64,000 nt of DNA from Peromyscus leucopus (taxonomy: Eukaryota; Chordata; Mammalia; Rodentia; Cricetidae). The translations under genes and the position numbers were made by a program. Where the stretch lies: the NCBI RefSeq assembly GCF_004664715.2, contig NC_051071.1:34250030-34314029 (forward strand), given 5' to 3'. Positions 36,641-46,949 of the stretch are shown piece after piece. Within the stretch, counting starts at the first letter, position 1. Each line of letters starts with the position of its first letter. The notes under the pieces are model-generated. The model was not told the origin of the DNA. It ran no database searches and saw nothing but the letters and a program-made list of their open reading frames with translations.

Positions 36641-36822
36641 GGGACTAGAGAGATGGCCTAGTGGTTAAGAGCGTTGGCTGTTGTTCTAGAAGACCTGGAT
36701 TCAGTTCCCAACACCCACATAGTGGCTGAAAAACATCAGTAGCTCAAGTTCTAGAGACTCTGATGCCCACTTCTGGCTTCTGCAGGCAATGCACACAAAT
36801 AGTAATAGACATACATGTAGGG
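36637..36822 (+). mobile_element. B2 SINE
   Basis: AGAGAGATGGCCTAGTGGTT (A-box region), GGATTCAGTTCCCAACACCC (B-box region) and a B2 body. Confidence 0.85.
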
Positions 36823-37424
36823 AAGATCACATCTGTAGTGTAGGAGATCCTTAGGGTGTCTCTTAGTGCTACCATGTCCTATAACTAGTCAATGGAAACT
36901 ATAACAATCCAATCTAGGTAGGATTACAAAAGGCAAACTCTTCAAGAATCAACGTATGGGTCACTGCTCCAATGAGAGAACAAGACCTGGTGAGGGGCTT
37001 GCTGAGGGTGGAGGAAATACAGAATGGGTAGGAGAGGAAGGTAGTTATAAATACCAGATGAGGCCACACAATTATTTCTGTCTTACTTCGTTAACATGTT
37101 TGTGTACAAATATATTAAGCCAGTATCTGTTTTCGTTTCTCTATTTAACCACAGAAGGTAACATTGATTGAGGTTAAAATCAGCAGTTGTTGTAAATGTA
37201 TATTATTATGTTTAAATTATGAGAAACTAAAAGACTAAGCATTCTTCAAAGTACTTTGCCACCTACTCTAAAATATAGAATGCATTTGCGGTTGTACATG
37301 GAACAGTTGTATCGTATTACACGATTCTGTCCTGGATGGTGTTTGTATTTGGAAACTAAGCACAACAAAAGGAGATGTGACTGAGTGCCAAAATGACAAT
37401 GGTGGGCTTGTGACAGCGAATCCT

Positions 37425-37795
37425 AGTTGTTAACTTGACACAAATTGGTATTACCTCAGAAAGGGGGGACCTTAAGTGAGGAACTGCCTCCATCAGATTG
37501 GCCTGTGAGGGAGTTTTCTTGATTAATGATTGATGTGGAAAGGCTCAGACTACTCTGGGAAGTATCACCCCTGGGTAAGTGGTCCTGGATTGTTTAAGAA
37601 GCAAACTGAGCATGCCATGGAAAACAAGCAACCATGGTACGTTGCCTCTGCTCCTGCTTCATTTTCTGTCCTGATTTCCGTCAATGATCAGGATGCGTCA
37701 AATACCTGCTTCTTGCCCCAAGTTGCTTTTGGTCATGATGCCTATCACAGCAACAGAAAGCAGCTAGGACAGTGCTATACTAAGAGTGCAATTTA
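37425..37795 (+). mobile_element. ERVL-MaLR LTR (MTE-like)
   Basis: GTTGTTAACTTGACACAAAT at the start and AAGTTGCTTTTGGTCATGAT, then CACAGCAACAGAAAGCAGCT at the end. It shares this architecture with the copy at 54625-54990. Confidence 0.6.
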
Positions 37796-38282
37796 AGACA
37801 TTAAAGTTCACACAACAGCATGACTTTTATTAATACTAATTTTCTAGTTACAGAACAAAATGATCAATGTCCTGCAAAGGTCACAAGGCTGTAAGTAGTG
37901 AAAACTGCATTCTCTAATTCAAGCAGTCATATTCTAGAAGCTTCATTAGCCTAGTCTATTCTGTATAGTGTTCTTTTCACATTTACCCCTTAACATTTTT
38001 ATGTCTAGTGTAAGGTAGTGATTGTCATCCTCCTTCCAGGTGTGTAACCAGTTGCCTTGGAACATGTACAGAACAGGACATCTTCCCCAGTGATTTATAC
38101 TGACATCTGTATTTTACTAAGATTTCAGTAATCCTGGGAAATTTCTGAGCTCTTACTGATTTATATTCTGACCAAAAGTCTTAATTACTGCACTATAAAT
38201 CCTTCATGGGTCTTAAAGCAAGCTTCTCATTACCTTGGATATTCCTTTTTTTTCTGTTTTTTTTTTTGTTTGTTTGTTTTTC

Positions 38283-38461
38283 TTTTTTCTTTCTTTTTTT
38301 TTTTTTTTTTTTTTGTTTTTTTGAGACAGGGTTTCTCTGAGTAGCTTTGCGCCTTTCCTGGAACTCACTTGGTAGCCCAGGCTGGCTTTGAACTCACAGA
38401 GATCTGCCTGGCTTTGCCTCCCGAGTGCTGGGATTAAAGGCGTGCGCCACCACCGCCCGGC
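38283..38461 (-). mobile_element. B1 SINE inserted in the tail of an older B1
   Basis: Antisense young B1 with duplication TTGTTTGTTTTTC at 38270-38282 and 38462-38474. Confidence 0.85.
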
Positions 38462-38572
38462 TTGTTTGTTTTTCAAGACAAGGTTTCTCTGTGTAGCCTT
38501 GGCTGTCAGGCTGGTTGAGAACTCACAGAGATCCACCTGACTCTGCCTCCCAAGTGTTAGGATTAAAGGTGT
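38462..38572 (-). mobile_element. Older B1 SINE disrupted by the young B1
   Basis: TTTTCAAGACAAGGTTTCTC to GTTAGGATTAAAGGTGTGAT. Its T-tail continues on the far side of the younger insertion. Confidence 0.8.
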
Positions 38573-38806
38573 GATTTTGTTATCTTTGGCTCCTTAAGAC
38601 TTGCTTGTCAATTTTAGGATCAGGTGGTCATTTCACTTTAGTAAAATCAACAAACTGGTAAACTTCTGACTGGATATTCTTATCTGCAAAAGTATTCCTA
38701 ATTAGTTGAAATAGAAGCACTTGCTTTAGAGATCTTATTTTATGACCTTCAGAAAGTTATATGATCTCTGTAAGGTCTTACACAGTTTATCAGTTTCATT
38801 GTTGTC

Positions 38807-38935
38807 TATTTATTATTATTATTATTATTTTACCTTTTTCTTTCTTTCAAACAGGTCTCAAGTAGTCTAGGCTGGGCCTGAACTTCTGTTCTTCTTGTCT
38901 CTACCTTCTACGTGCTGAGATTATGGATGTGTGCA
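38807..38935 (-). mobile_element. (ATT)n tail and old B1 remnant
   Basis: A TAT/ATT-rich run at 38807-38830 is followed by a diverged antisense B1 (GTCTCAAGTAGTCTAGGCTG to CGTGCTGAGATTATGGATGT). Confidence 0.5.
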
Positions 38936-39550
38936 ATATCTTACTGTATTCAATTTGATGAAATTTATTTAGCATTTTGAACTTAATGTTTGTAAGTTTC
39001 AATTTTCCTTTCTTTTGCCATCCTTTCCTATTTGCAACTATAAGTCTGTCACATACCTAGGCTCATGTTCTAGCCTGTAGAATGCTAAATTGCTTCTGTA
39101 AAAGTACAGGATATATAAAATATAAACAGCAAATAAAGATTAAAAAACCCTGTGCTTTACAATGTCCAAAGGTCAAAGTACAGATATATATTTTTCTTAA
39201 GTCTTAAATTGTAGTTATATTTTTACCTTTCTTATAGACTAATAATTTAATATTTCTTAGAAACATAGCTAACAGTCTAAAATTAGGGACCAAATATGGG
39301 GGATTACATCCATGTTTCAATATTGATGGGTCTCACACACTGTAGAGATGTCTCCTCTAAACACTGATCCATGATGATGATGTCCTAATGTTAGAGTCCT
39401 AATGCCAATACATTCTAGGATCTTTTCAATGATACCTTTTGTTTTCCCCCACAGCTTTAAGAAGTAATATGATCCTTAAATCATGCTGATAAAAGCTATT
39501 CCTTCTCTTATCTCCAGATAAGCCATTTATTGGCTTCCTCCCCACATTCT

Positions 39551-39709
39551 TTTTTTTAAAAAAATTTTTGAGACAGGGTTTCTCTGTGTAGTTCTGGTGC
39601 CTGTCCTGGATATCGCTCTGTAGACCAGGCTGGCCTCAAACTCACGGAGATCCGCCTGGCTCTGCCTCCCGAGTGATGGGATTAAAGGCATGTGCCACCA
39701 CCGCCTGGC
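39551..39709 (-). mobile_element. B1 SINE, first of two at the same target
   Basis: Antisense B1. Left flank TCCTCCCCACATTCT (39536-39550) recurs at 39711-39725 directly after it. Confidence 0.92.
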
Positions 39710-39725
39710 CTCCTCCCCACATTCT

Positions 39726-39881
39726 TTTTTTTTGGTTTTTCGAGACAGGGTTTCTCTGTGTAGCTTTGCGCCTTTTCCTGGAACTCACTTGGTAGCCCAG
39801 GCTGGCCTTGAACTCACAGAGATCCACCTGGCTCTGCCTCCCGAGTGCTGGGACTAAAGGCGTGCGCCACCACCGCCCGGC
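39726..39881 (-). mobile_element. B1 SINE, second of two at the same target
   Basis: Antisense B1. A third copy of the target, CTCCCCACATTCTT, follows at 39882-39895. It is less diverged than the first B1 at the CGCCCGGC end. Confidence 0.92.
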
Positions 39882-40084
39882 CTCCCCACATTCTTAAAGG
39901 GCTCTTTTTGTCTTTCTTCTGTGAAATCACAGATATGGTACAAATAAATTCTGCTTTACATAGATTCAACATGGTATAAATACCTTCTGAAAAATGTATC
40001 TCTGCATGTTTAATTATAGGAGTGTAGAGATTTATCACAGGTAACTTTCCCCTTTCTCCATTATATTATAAAAAACTGGATGGA

Positions 40085-40315
40085 GGGGACACTGGAGAGA
40101 AGGCCTAACAGTTACGAGCAATTGATGCTCTAGAGAGGACCTGGGTTTGAGTCTCAGTACCCACATGATGGCTCACAACCATCTGTAACACCAGTGCCAG
40201 AGGGTCCAATACCCTCTTCTGATTTCTGAAGTCACAAAACATGCATGTGATACACGAACATACATGAAAAAAAAACCCATTCATATACATAAAACAAATA
40301 AATCTAAAAAATAAG
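40085..40315 (+). mobile_element. B2 SINE
   Basis: ACTGGAGAGAAGGCCTAACA, GTCTCAGTACCCACATGATG and an A-rich end. Confidence 0.85.
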
Positions 40316-40551
40316 CAACAACGAAAACCCACTGAATGGTAAACCATCTACTTATTTCTCATCTCAGTGCAGAAACTAAAGAGCAAATACTAAATTAATG
40401 TTTTTGGCTGTCTACTAGAAAATAATTCTTCCTCATAGTATCTCTTTATACATATCCTTTATTTTTAAGTTGCTCATTGAAATTCATACTATTTTGAAAA
40501 AACAAGAAAGACACCAAATTTTCTTTTATAAACTATTAAAAATATAGTAGA

Positions 40552-40760
40552 GGGCCTGGAAAGAGGGCTCAGTGGTTAAGGGCATGTATTGTTCTTCCAG
40601 AACACCTGGGTTTGCATCCCAGAACCCACATTAACAGGCTCACAACTGCATGGAAAACCAGCTTTAGATATTTGATTCCCTCTTCTGGACTCCCTGGGCA
40701 CCTGCATTCATGTGCACTAGCACCATACATATATAATTATAAACTAAAGATAAATCTTTG
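40552..40760 (+). mobile_element. B2 SINE next to LCORL exon A
   Basis: GGCCTGGAAAGAGGGCTCAG, ATCCCAGAACCCACATTAAC. It ends about 155 bp below the exon A donor. Confidence 0.85.
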
Positions 40761-40914
40761 AAAACTGCACCACAGAGCTTTACATTCTTATCTCTCTTGT
40801 CTATGCCATATAAATCAAGGAAAGAGAGATAATTTTCCCTATGAGCATAAAACATCCATGTTTAAGTATTTTAAAATAAAAATGTATGTATCACATGCTA
40901 AACAAACCACTTAC

Positions 40915-41166
40915 CTTGCTGAGCAGTTTGCTCTTGCGTTCGAGTCACAGTGAGGTCTAAGGGGCCTTCCTGCTCATCCTGAAGGCAGTTCTCTGCTTGG
41001 TTCATTTGGATACTTTTATATACGAGACTCGCTCCAATCGAACCATTTCTAGTTTCTTGAATTTTACCACTTTTTGAAATGTACTCAATGGCAAACTGAC
41101 GAATCATCTTTTTCATTAATTCCTGAGCAACTAAGGGAATGTTAGGATCACAGTTCTGAGGAAGAT
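40915..41166 (-). CDS. LCORL: LCORL internal exon A (CtBP-motif exon)
   Basis: Read on the minus strand, a polypyrimidine acceptor (TTTCTTTCCCAG) precedes the exon and a GTAAGT donor follows it. The exon is 252 nt. It takes one base from the previous exon (the D of [11 protein letters not shown] is split) and ends one base into a Gly codon. The 83 or so encoded residues run from [20 protein letters not shown] to EQTAQQG and match the region LCORL shares across isoforms. PLDLTV near the end is a PxDLS-type CtBP-binding motif, as in the paralogue LCOR. The helical stretch before it ([17 protein letters not shown]) is also conserved. LCORL is a nuclear transcriptional cofactor linked to PRC2 and, in many mammals, to body size. 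Upstream exons were not found in the window. Confidence 0.95.
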
Positions 41167-42404
41167 CTGGGAAAGAAATAAACGTAGCATCATTAGAAGA
41201 CAAATATGAACAACCAAGGGGTTTTACAAGGAAATGACATCAGCAGTGTCTAGCAGGAGTCCACAGTGGTGAGCAGTCTCTGTGGCTTAGAAAGAGCAAC
41301 TATGTCGATGTAGTTTTGCATTTCTTCCAAAAGTGATTTTTTAAAAAATTCATTTATTTCTATCCCAAGCAAAAGTACAGATCAAACAATTAGTCATGGG
41401 AGTAGAACTTACCTTCATAATTAAATGTTCAAACATTCTATTAGGTATTAAGACTAAGTTTAGTATTTGAATACAAACTATATGAGCCAAAAGTAGGCAA
41501 TATACAGCATACATCAGAGACTAAGAAGACATCTGAACTCTCTACCAATGAATTTTTTTATTCTGTCAAATGTATTTCATATATACCCATCAATGTCATC
41601 TATGATTATTTCTTTTACATAGAGAAATTATCACTATAAAGAACAACAAGCAAGTACAGTGACACAGAGCAGTACTCAAGATTCCTGATTTGCTAATATC
41701 CTATCATAACTGCTTTCTCTGCACTTTTTACATTTGTACGGCCACTGAAAACAAGCTATCTAGAATGATGGTATATCATTTATAAAGTCACAGCAAGCTT
41801 CTCCCAAGTCTCCTATTTGACACACAGATCTGTCCTCATTTGATTTCCTTTATTCACTTTAGCCTTCAGAGGAAGAAAGAATGAAAAGCTGTAGAGGACT
41901 ACTGAGACACTTGGGAAGGCTTCCTGCTGCTTCCAAACAGACCTACTTCTAGAGACACTTACTTATGCAGATCGGTACTATACAAACAGGCCTGTCTGGC
42001 CCAGAGCTGTATGAGAATAGGGGGTAATACTCCCTAGTTTCAGTGTTCATTATTAGTTAGAATATCTGTTAAAAAGACAAGAGAAAATCGTCTCAACAGT
42101 ATTTATCATAATAGGTTCATGACTACAATACAAGAGGATTTGAAAATATTAAAAAGTCATAGGGAGGAAAGGAAGAAACCTATTCCTGTCATGTCTATTA
42201 TTACATTTTGTAACAAAATTCAACCTAAGTCAATATAAATCCAATTATGGACCAGTAGACCATTATGAAATCATGAAACATTCTCTCAGACCTGGTAGCG
42301 ATACTGCATAACGTATTATTTATTTCAAAGAAAGTACTTTCCAATTATGACGAACACTTGAGAAGGCACCATGGGCTGGCTCTAAGAGCAGCACTGTAGT
42401 CTTC

Positions 42405-42655
42405 ACTCTCTGTTTAGACTCTGGCATTGAACCAGACCCCCAGCTCCAGGTGGGAATCTTAGCAACCTTGATGAACTGAGGCTAGCCACACAGTGTCTCC
42501 ATGTTTTCTGTCCCCATTTATTAAAGTAGCAATGAAAGAATGTGGGAGTCATAGTAGGGCTTCATCATAAAATGCTGCAGAAATTATGAGACTGTAGCTA
42601 AAATATGAAACTGTACCAGGCATATAAACAGCTTAGTAAATGTGACCTGTTATCA
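42405..42655 (+). mobile_element. MIR SINE
   Basis: GAATCTTAGCAACCTTGATG, CCAGGCATATAAACAGCTTA and TAAATGTGACC follow the layout of the ancient mammalian MIR element. Confidence 0.6.
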
Positions 42656-43269
42656 GAGGTGATAGTTTGTAAGATAAGAGAAGCAAACAGATATAGACTA
42701 AATGGTTATTTTATATATCAGAGTCAAAACGGCAAGTAAGTTTTCATACTTGAGATGATAATATACAAGCTCCAGTGGTTATATGCTTCCTAATTAAAGA
42801 AAAATAAATAGTTTCTTCATTGGACACAGAAATTACAAACAATTAATTACTACCTTCATGAAAACTAGAAGACTTCTATAAAAACTCTCTACTTTTAAAC
42901 ACTGAATTTTGCTTCACATTATCTGTTTTCATAAGATGGTAGTCTTATAGGTTAAGTATTTTTGTGTAAGATCCCTGTAGTTTATTGATTAGTATTATTC
43001 ATCAATTCACAATGATTAAACTTACCACAGAAGGAACAAAAACAATTCAATTTGTTGAATAACTAGAATTCCATCTGAGTTTAAAGCTAAGATTAAATTC
43101 TGTTCTATTCATCAAGTCACATTTTGTCTCCTTTGTGGTATATTATGGAATGTGTACAGGTGAGAGGCGAGAAGAGACAGAAACATTTCTTAGCTGATGG
43201 ATACTTAATATGGCTCTGAAGTTGCTTGTGCAAAACTGTCATAACTCAAAAAAAAAAAAAAAAAAGAGC

Positions 43270-44100
43270 ACAACTTAAGATCAATGTGAGTTTAAGCTCA
43301 GGTTTATGGGCAAGTAGCATCTGGAAGGATGTAGGCAGGTTATACTGTTAATCCCAAAGATGGGAGGAGAAAGACCATTGACCCAAATCATCATGGTCAA
43401 AATAATTAAAGCAGGCAATTAAAGCAAGCTTTTTCATTCGTGTGCCTCCCCCTAAGGTGAGGTTCTAGAGGTCAGCATTGGATGTGAAAACAAGGCTCTT
43501 ATAGCTCAGGGATAGGGGGGTTCCAAATGGGGGACTTGGTGGGCAAGACATGAGGGGTTACATAAGCAGAAAATAAGCATAACCAGTTAATCCTAATGAC
43601 CTCCTGAAACAAAGACATGGTTGCAAGGTGGGCATAACAAGGTAGTCATAACAACAGGCAGTCATTACAAGGTAGTCATAACCTTTTGAAACGAAGGTAG
43701 AGTTGCAAAGTGGTTATGAATAACTTTTTGAAACAAAGACATGATTGCCATTCCTGGAACAATCATTACAGAAGCATTTATAGTTAAGGTTATAAGTGGG
43801 GCATAGCCCAATCCTTGTGAAACAGGTTTAATCATAAAGGGAATAAACCTAGTTTGTCTTTACTATAAGATGGCTTTTAAGCTTAAAATAGAGGTACACT
43901 GACTCTTCAGTATGTAAACACCATGCTGTTTTATGTAAGACTTAAGCAGCCATGGATTCTAGCTTTAAGATGTTGTAAGTAGTGGTGGCCTAGAATGCAG
44001 TCCTCCATTCGTACTGGGGAAAAAGTGCCATTTGGCTAGAAAAGAAAGAACGTTGCCACCTATAAAAAAGGCCTTAGTGCCCAAGATGGACTTACTAATT
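43270..44100. other. Candidate unclassified LTR or repeat
   Basis: Contains local direct repeats (AGGTAGTCATAAC at about 43640 and 43669, GAAACAAAGACATG at about 43606 and 43729). No diagnostic match to a named family. Confidence 0.25.
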
Positions 44101-44189
44101 TTTTGCCTCATCTATTCATTTTTCAAAGTTAACTAAAAAAAACTTAAAACATTTTTCATGTGTTAGCTGATTCAAGAAAGCTGTCAATG

Positions 44190-44625
44190 ATTCCTGTACT
44201 GTCTGGATTCCAGTGTCCCCCTATGTTACATGTAGCCTAGGTGATTAATAGAATACTGTGGAGTATGTTATTAGACCTTAGTTTATAAATGGCTGAGGTC
44301 TCCACCTCACAAAACTGTTCATATTGGAACTCCCCACCACTTACATTCATACTCTACCACCTGTTTTGCTTGGCCCTCATTCTGTCTTCTCTAGCCTCTT
44401 CCATTTTATTTTTTTCCTCAGAAGAGTGAGCAGCCCCATGGAAGGCTCTCAGGAATGAATAAAGTGCCCTCAAAAATCAAGAGTGTACTTCCTGGAAGTA
44501 TATATTCCAGATTCACAAAATCTCAAAAGGCTGAAATCTCAGCTGACTCTCTAATTGCAGCCTCGTAAGGAACTGTGAGCCAAATCCATTCAGTTAAGCC
44601 TTTTTCAGATTTGTGATCCAGGTAA
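44190..44625 (+). mobile_element. Possible MaLR-like LTR remnant
   Basis: GTAAGGAACTGTGAGCCAAA is a typical MaLR 3'-region phrase. The rest is too diverged to be sure. Confidence 0.35.
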
Positions 44626-45095
44626 AATGTGAATGAATATATCTTTATAATTTTAAACAGCTAAATTTTGGAGGTAATTTGTTATAAAATAAATGCTGTA
44701 GTTTTTGTTACATATTAGTGGGATGCTATTGTAATAAAAGATTAAAGTGGTGACTTTTGAACCAGGCCATGAGCTATGAAGGTAATACTAATGAAAGCCT
44801 AAAACAACCTCAAGAGTAAACTAAGTAAGAAAACTAGGAAATGATACTAGAAAATGGAGAAATGAATATAGAAGTATTATGTAACAGCAAATCTATTTTG
44901 TGTACAGTAACTTCCAAAGTAAAAAAAATGTGCCTAATGTTGAAAATCTACTGGGGAAATTTCTAAGTAAAACATAGTCCTTTGGTTTGTCCTTACTAAT
45001 TAAATGAAAATGAAAAAGGAGATAAAAGGAAGAAATGTTTAAAATAAAGCTATCAAACCATGGTTATTTAAAAATTCTCTCATCCATATATACAC

Positions 45096-45285
45096 ATACA
45101 CATATACATATATATATATATATACATATACACACACACATATATATATTGAGGATGAGGAGTGGATAAAGGGAATAAAGAGAGAGAGACAGAGAGAGGG
45201 AGAGAGGGAGAGAGGGAGAGGGAAAGGGAGAGAGGGAGAGGGAGAGGGAGAGAGGGAGAGGGAGAGGGAGAGGAAGAAGAAGAGA
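45096..45285 (+). repeat. AT/CA simple repeat followed by a polypurine (GGGAGA)n tract
   Basis: (TA)n and (CA)n at 45096-45149, a 25-bp L1-tail fragment at 45151-45175, then about 110 bp of nearly pure purine (GAGAGG type) to 45285. Confidence 0.95.
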
Positions 45286-45429
45286 ATGATCAAATTATTC
45301 AGAAAGACCAAATGAGAGAAACTGCTAGAAATATACACTGTGGGAAGGTAGTTTGATGCTGCTGAATGCTGTGGGCTCCTATGGATTGTTTGCTTTTATT
45401 TGCTGTTCCAAGTTTTTATTTTTGTTTTG

Positions 45430-45568
45430 TTTTAAAGATTGGGTCTCATTATGCAGTCTTAGCTGGCCTGCTCACTATGTAGATCAGGACAGCCTCAAAT
45501 TCAAAAAGCATTCTCTGCGCCTTTGCCTCTCAATACTGGGATTAAAGGCATGTGCTACCACACCCAGC
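45430..45568 (-). mobile_element. Old B1 SINE
   Basis: ATTGGGTCTCATTATGCAGT to ACTGGGATTAAAGGCATGTG, antisense. Confidence 0.8.
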
Positions 45569-45984
45569 TTGAGATTTTATTTTTGAGGGAGAAGTGATAT
45601 TACAATATCAAATCAAAGTGATGTTACAACATCACACAAACAAAAACAAATAAAAACCTCTGAGAATTAAGCAGAGATTCAGAGACATACAGTATCGAAT
45701 CACCTTTTGGCTCCAAAACATTTCAGCACTCCCAGGTGACCCCAGGCCACCAACCTTTAAATTCATCTATTCCCACAGCCCTAAAAACCCAACAGTGGAA
45801 AAGTCTTATTAGACACGTAAGGAAACCCTTATTATTAACTGGTATCGAAGCAGAAAGATGAGTGGGTAAATAAAGCAAAGAGCAGCAAGTTAGTGGACTA
45901 GTGCAGAGGGGTTACTACACGACTGGCAATGGGAATCATCTGATTCCCACACTGTCACACTGCATTATTTAAAATACTCTCATT

Positions 45985-46200
45985 GAGACGTCAAGGCCTG
46001 CCCTTTTCTGAAGAGAAATGGAGGATGAGGAGTGGATAAAGGGAAGGTTCGGGGATGGGGAACTGGGAGGAAGGGAGGGAGGAAGAGGAAACGTCGTCGG
46101 GATGTAAAAACAAATAAACAAAAAAAAAATAAGTAGGTAGGTAGACAGACAGATACATACATACATACATACATACATACATACATACATACATACATAC
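45985..46200 (+). mobile_element. L1 3' end followed by a (TACA)n microsatellite
   Basis: Rodent L1 3'UTR end (AAGGCCTGCCCTTTTCTGAA and AGGGAGGGAGGAAGAG segments) with an A-rich tail to about 46132, then TAGG, CAGA and about twelve TACA tetramers to 46200. Confidence 0.85.
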
Positions 46201-46204
46201 GGGG

Positions 46205-46690
46205 GGAAAAGATTGCAAGAGCCAGATGATCAGGGGGTTTGTTGTGAGGCTGTGTCTCCTAAAAATGATCTGTGCCCGTAAAGTCCCATAAACATAACTA
46301 CCTAAACATGAGCTGAAGAAGGAAAACAGACATGTTAAAGTGGACAGAGGAAAGACCATAAGGACTCGACACTACTCAAAGAACTATAGGTAACAAAGGA
46401 ATGCTCAGGGTGGGAGAAATAGTCTTCACAGGGAAAGAGTACACTGATTAGTTGTGCAATACTAAATGGTCAGCCCTGAAAATATACATACAAGTAACAT
46501 TATAAAGAGCAGGCTGGGTTTATATATTTATGAATATGTGTAAATATAAGTGTGTGTATGTATGTATATCTATGTAACAATAATTAATGAAAAAAGAGGC
46601 CATAAATTTGAAAGAGAGAAGGTTATATGGGGAGGGGTAGGAAGAAAGGGGAGGAAGTAATTACATTATAATCTCAAAAAATAAAGAAAT
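46205..46690 (+). mobile_element. L1 3'UTR fragment
   Basis: GAGCCAGATGATCAGGGGGT, AATTAATGAAAAAAGAGGCC and AATCTCAAAAAATAAAG match rodent L1 3' ends. Confidence 0.85.
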
Positions 46691-46949
46691 AAAAAATACA
46701 ACACCCTCACTTTTAACATATGGGATATACAAGGAAACAATTATGATCCACATTTGGAGGGGGGAGAGTTTAATAAGAAATGTCTATGAGGAAACCTAAT
46801 GTTTGCACTTACTAGAGAAAAATTAAATCAGCCATTCAGAAATAAGACTCAAAGTTCTAAAGAAGTATAAAGAGAAAAAACAGTTCACAAAACAAAATGT
46901 AGATAATCAGATATTATATAAAAAGAAGCATAAATCTGGAGTTGGGAAG

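Larger units (their letters stand above)
28944..40914 (-). other. LCORL intron between exons A and B
   Basis: A 12-kb intron with GTAAGT donor and ATTATAG acceptor, carrying the L1, B1, B2, MaLR and ERV-like repeats listed separately. Between repeats, 28944-30074, 30223-31689, 33626-34356, 34576-35719, 36823-37424, 37796-38227 and 38936-39535 show no feature beyond short simple repeats. Confidence 0.85.

Noticed and set aside
45039..45356. Low-complexity open frames on both strands
   Set aside because: Produced by the (GGGAGA)n and AT/CA repeats.
46100..46200. CRISPR-like array of short repeats
   Set aside because: Tetranucleotide microsatellite without spacers, in a mammalian genome.
45969..46359. 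Overlapping frames translating MYVC repeats
   Set aside because: Products of the (TACA)n microsatellite in several frames.
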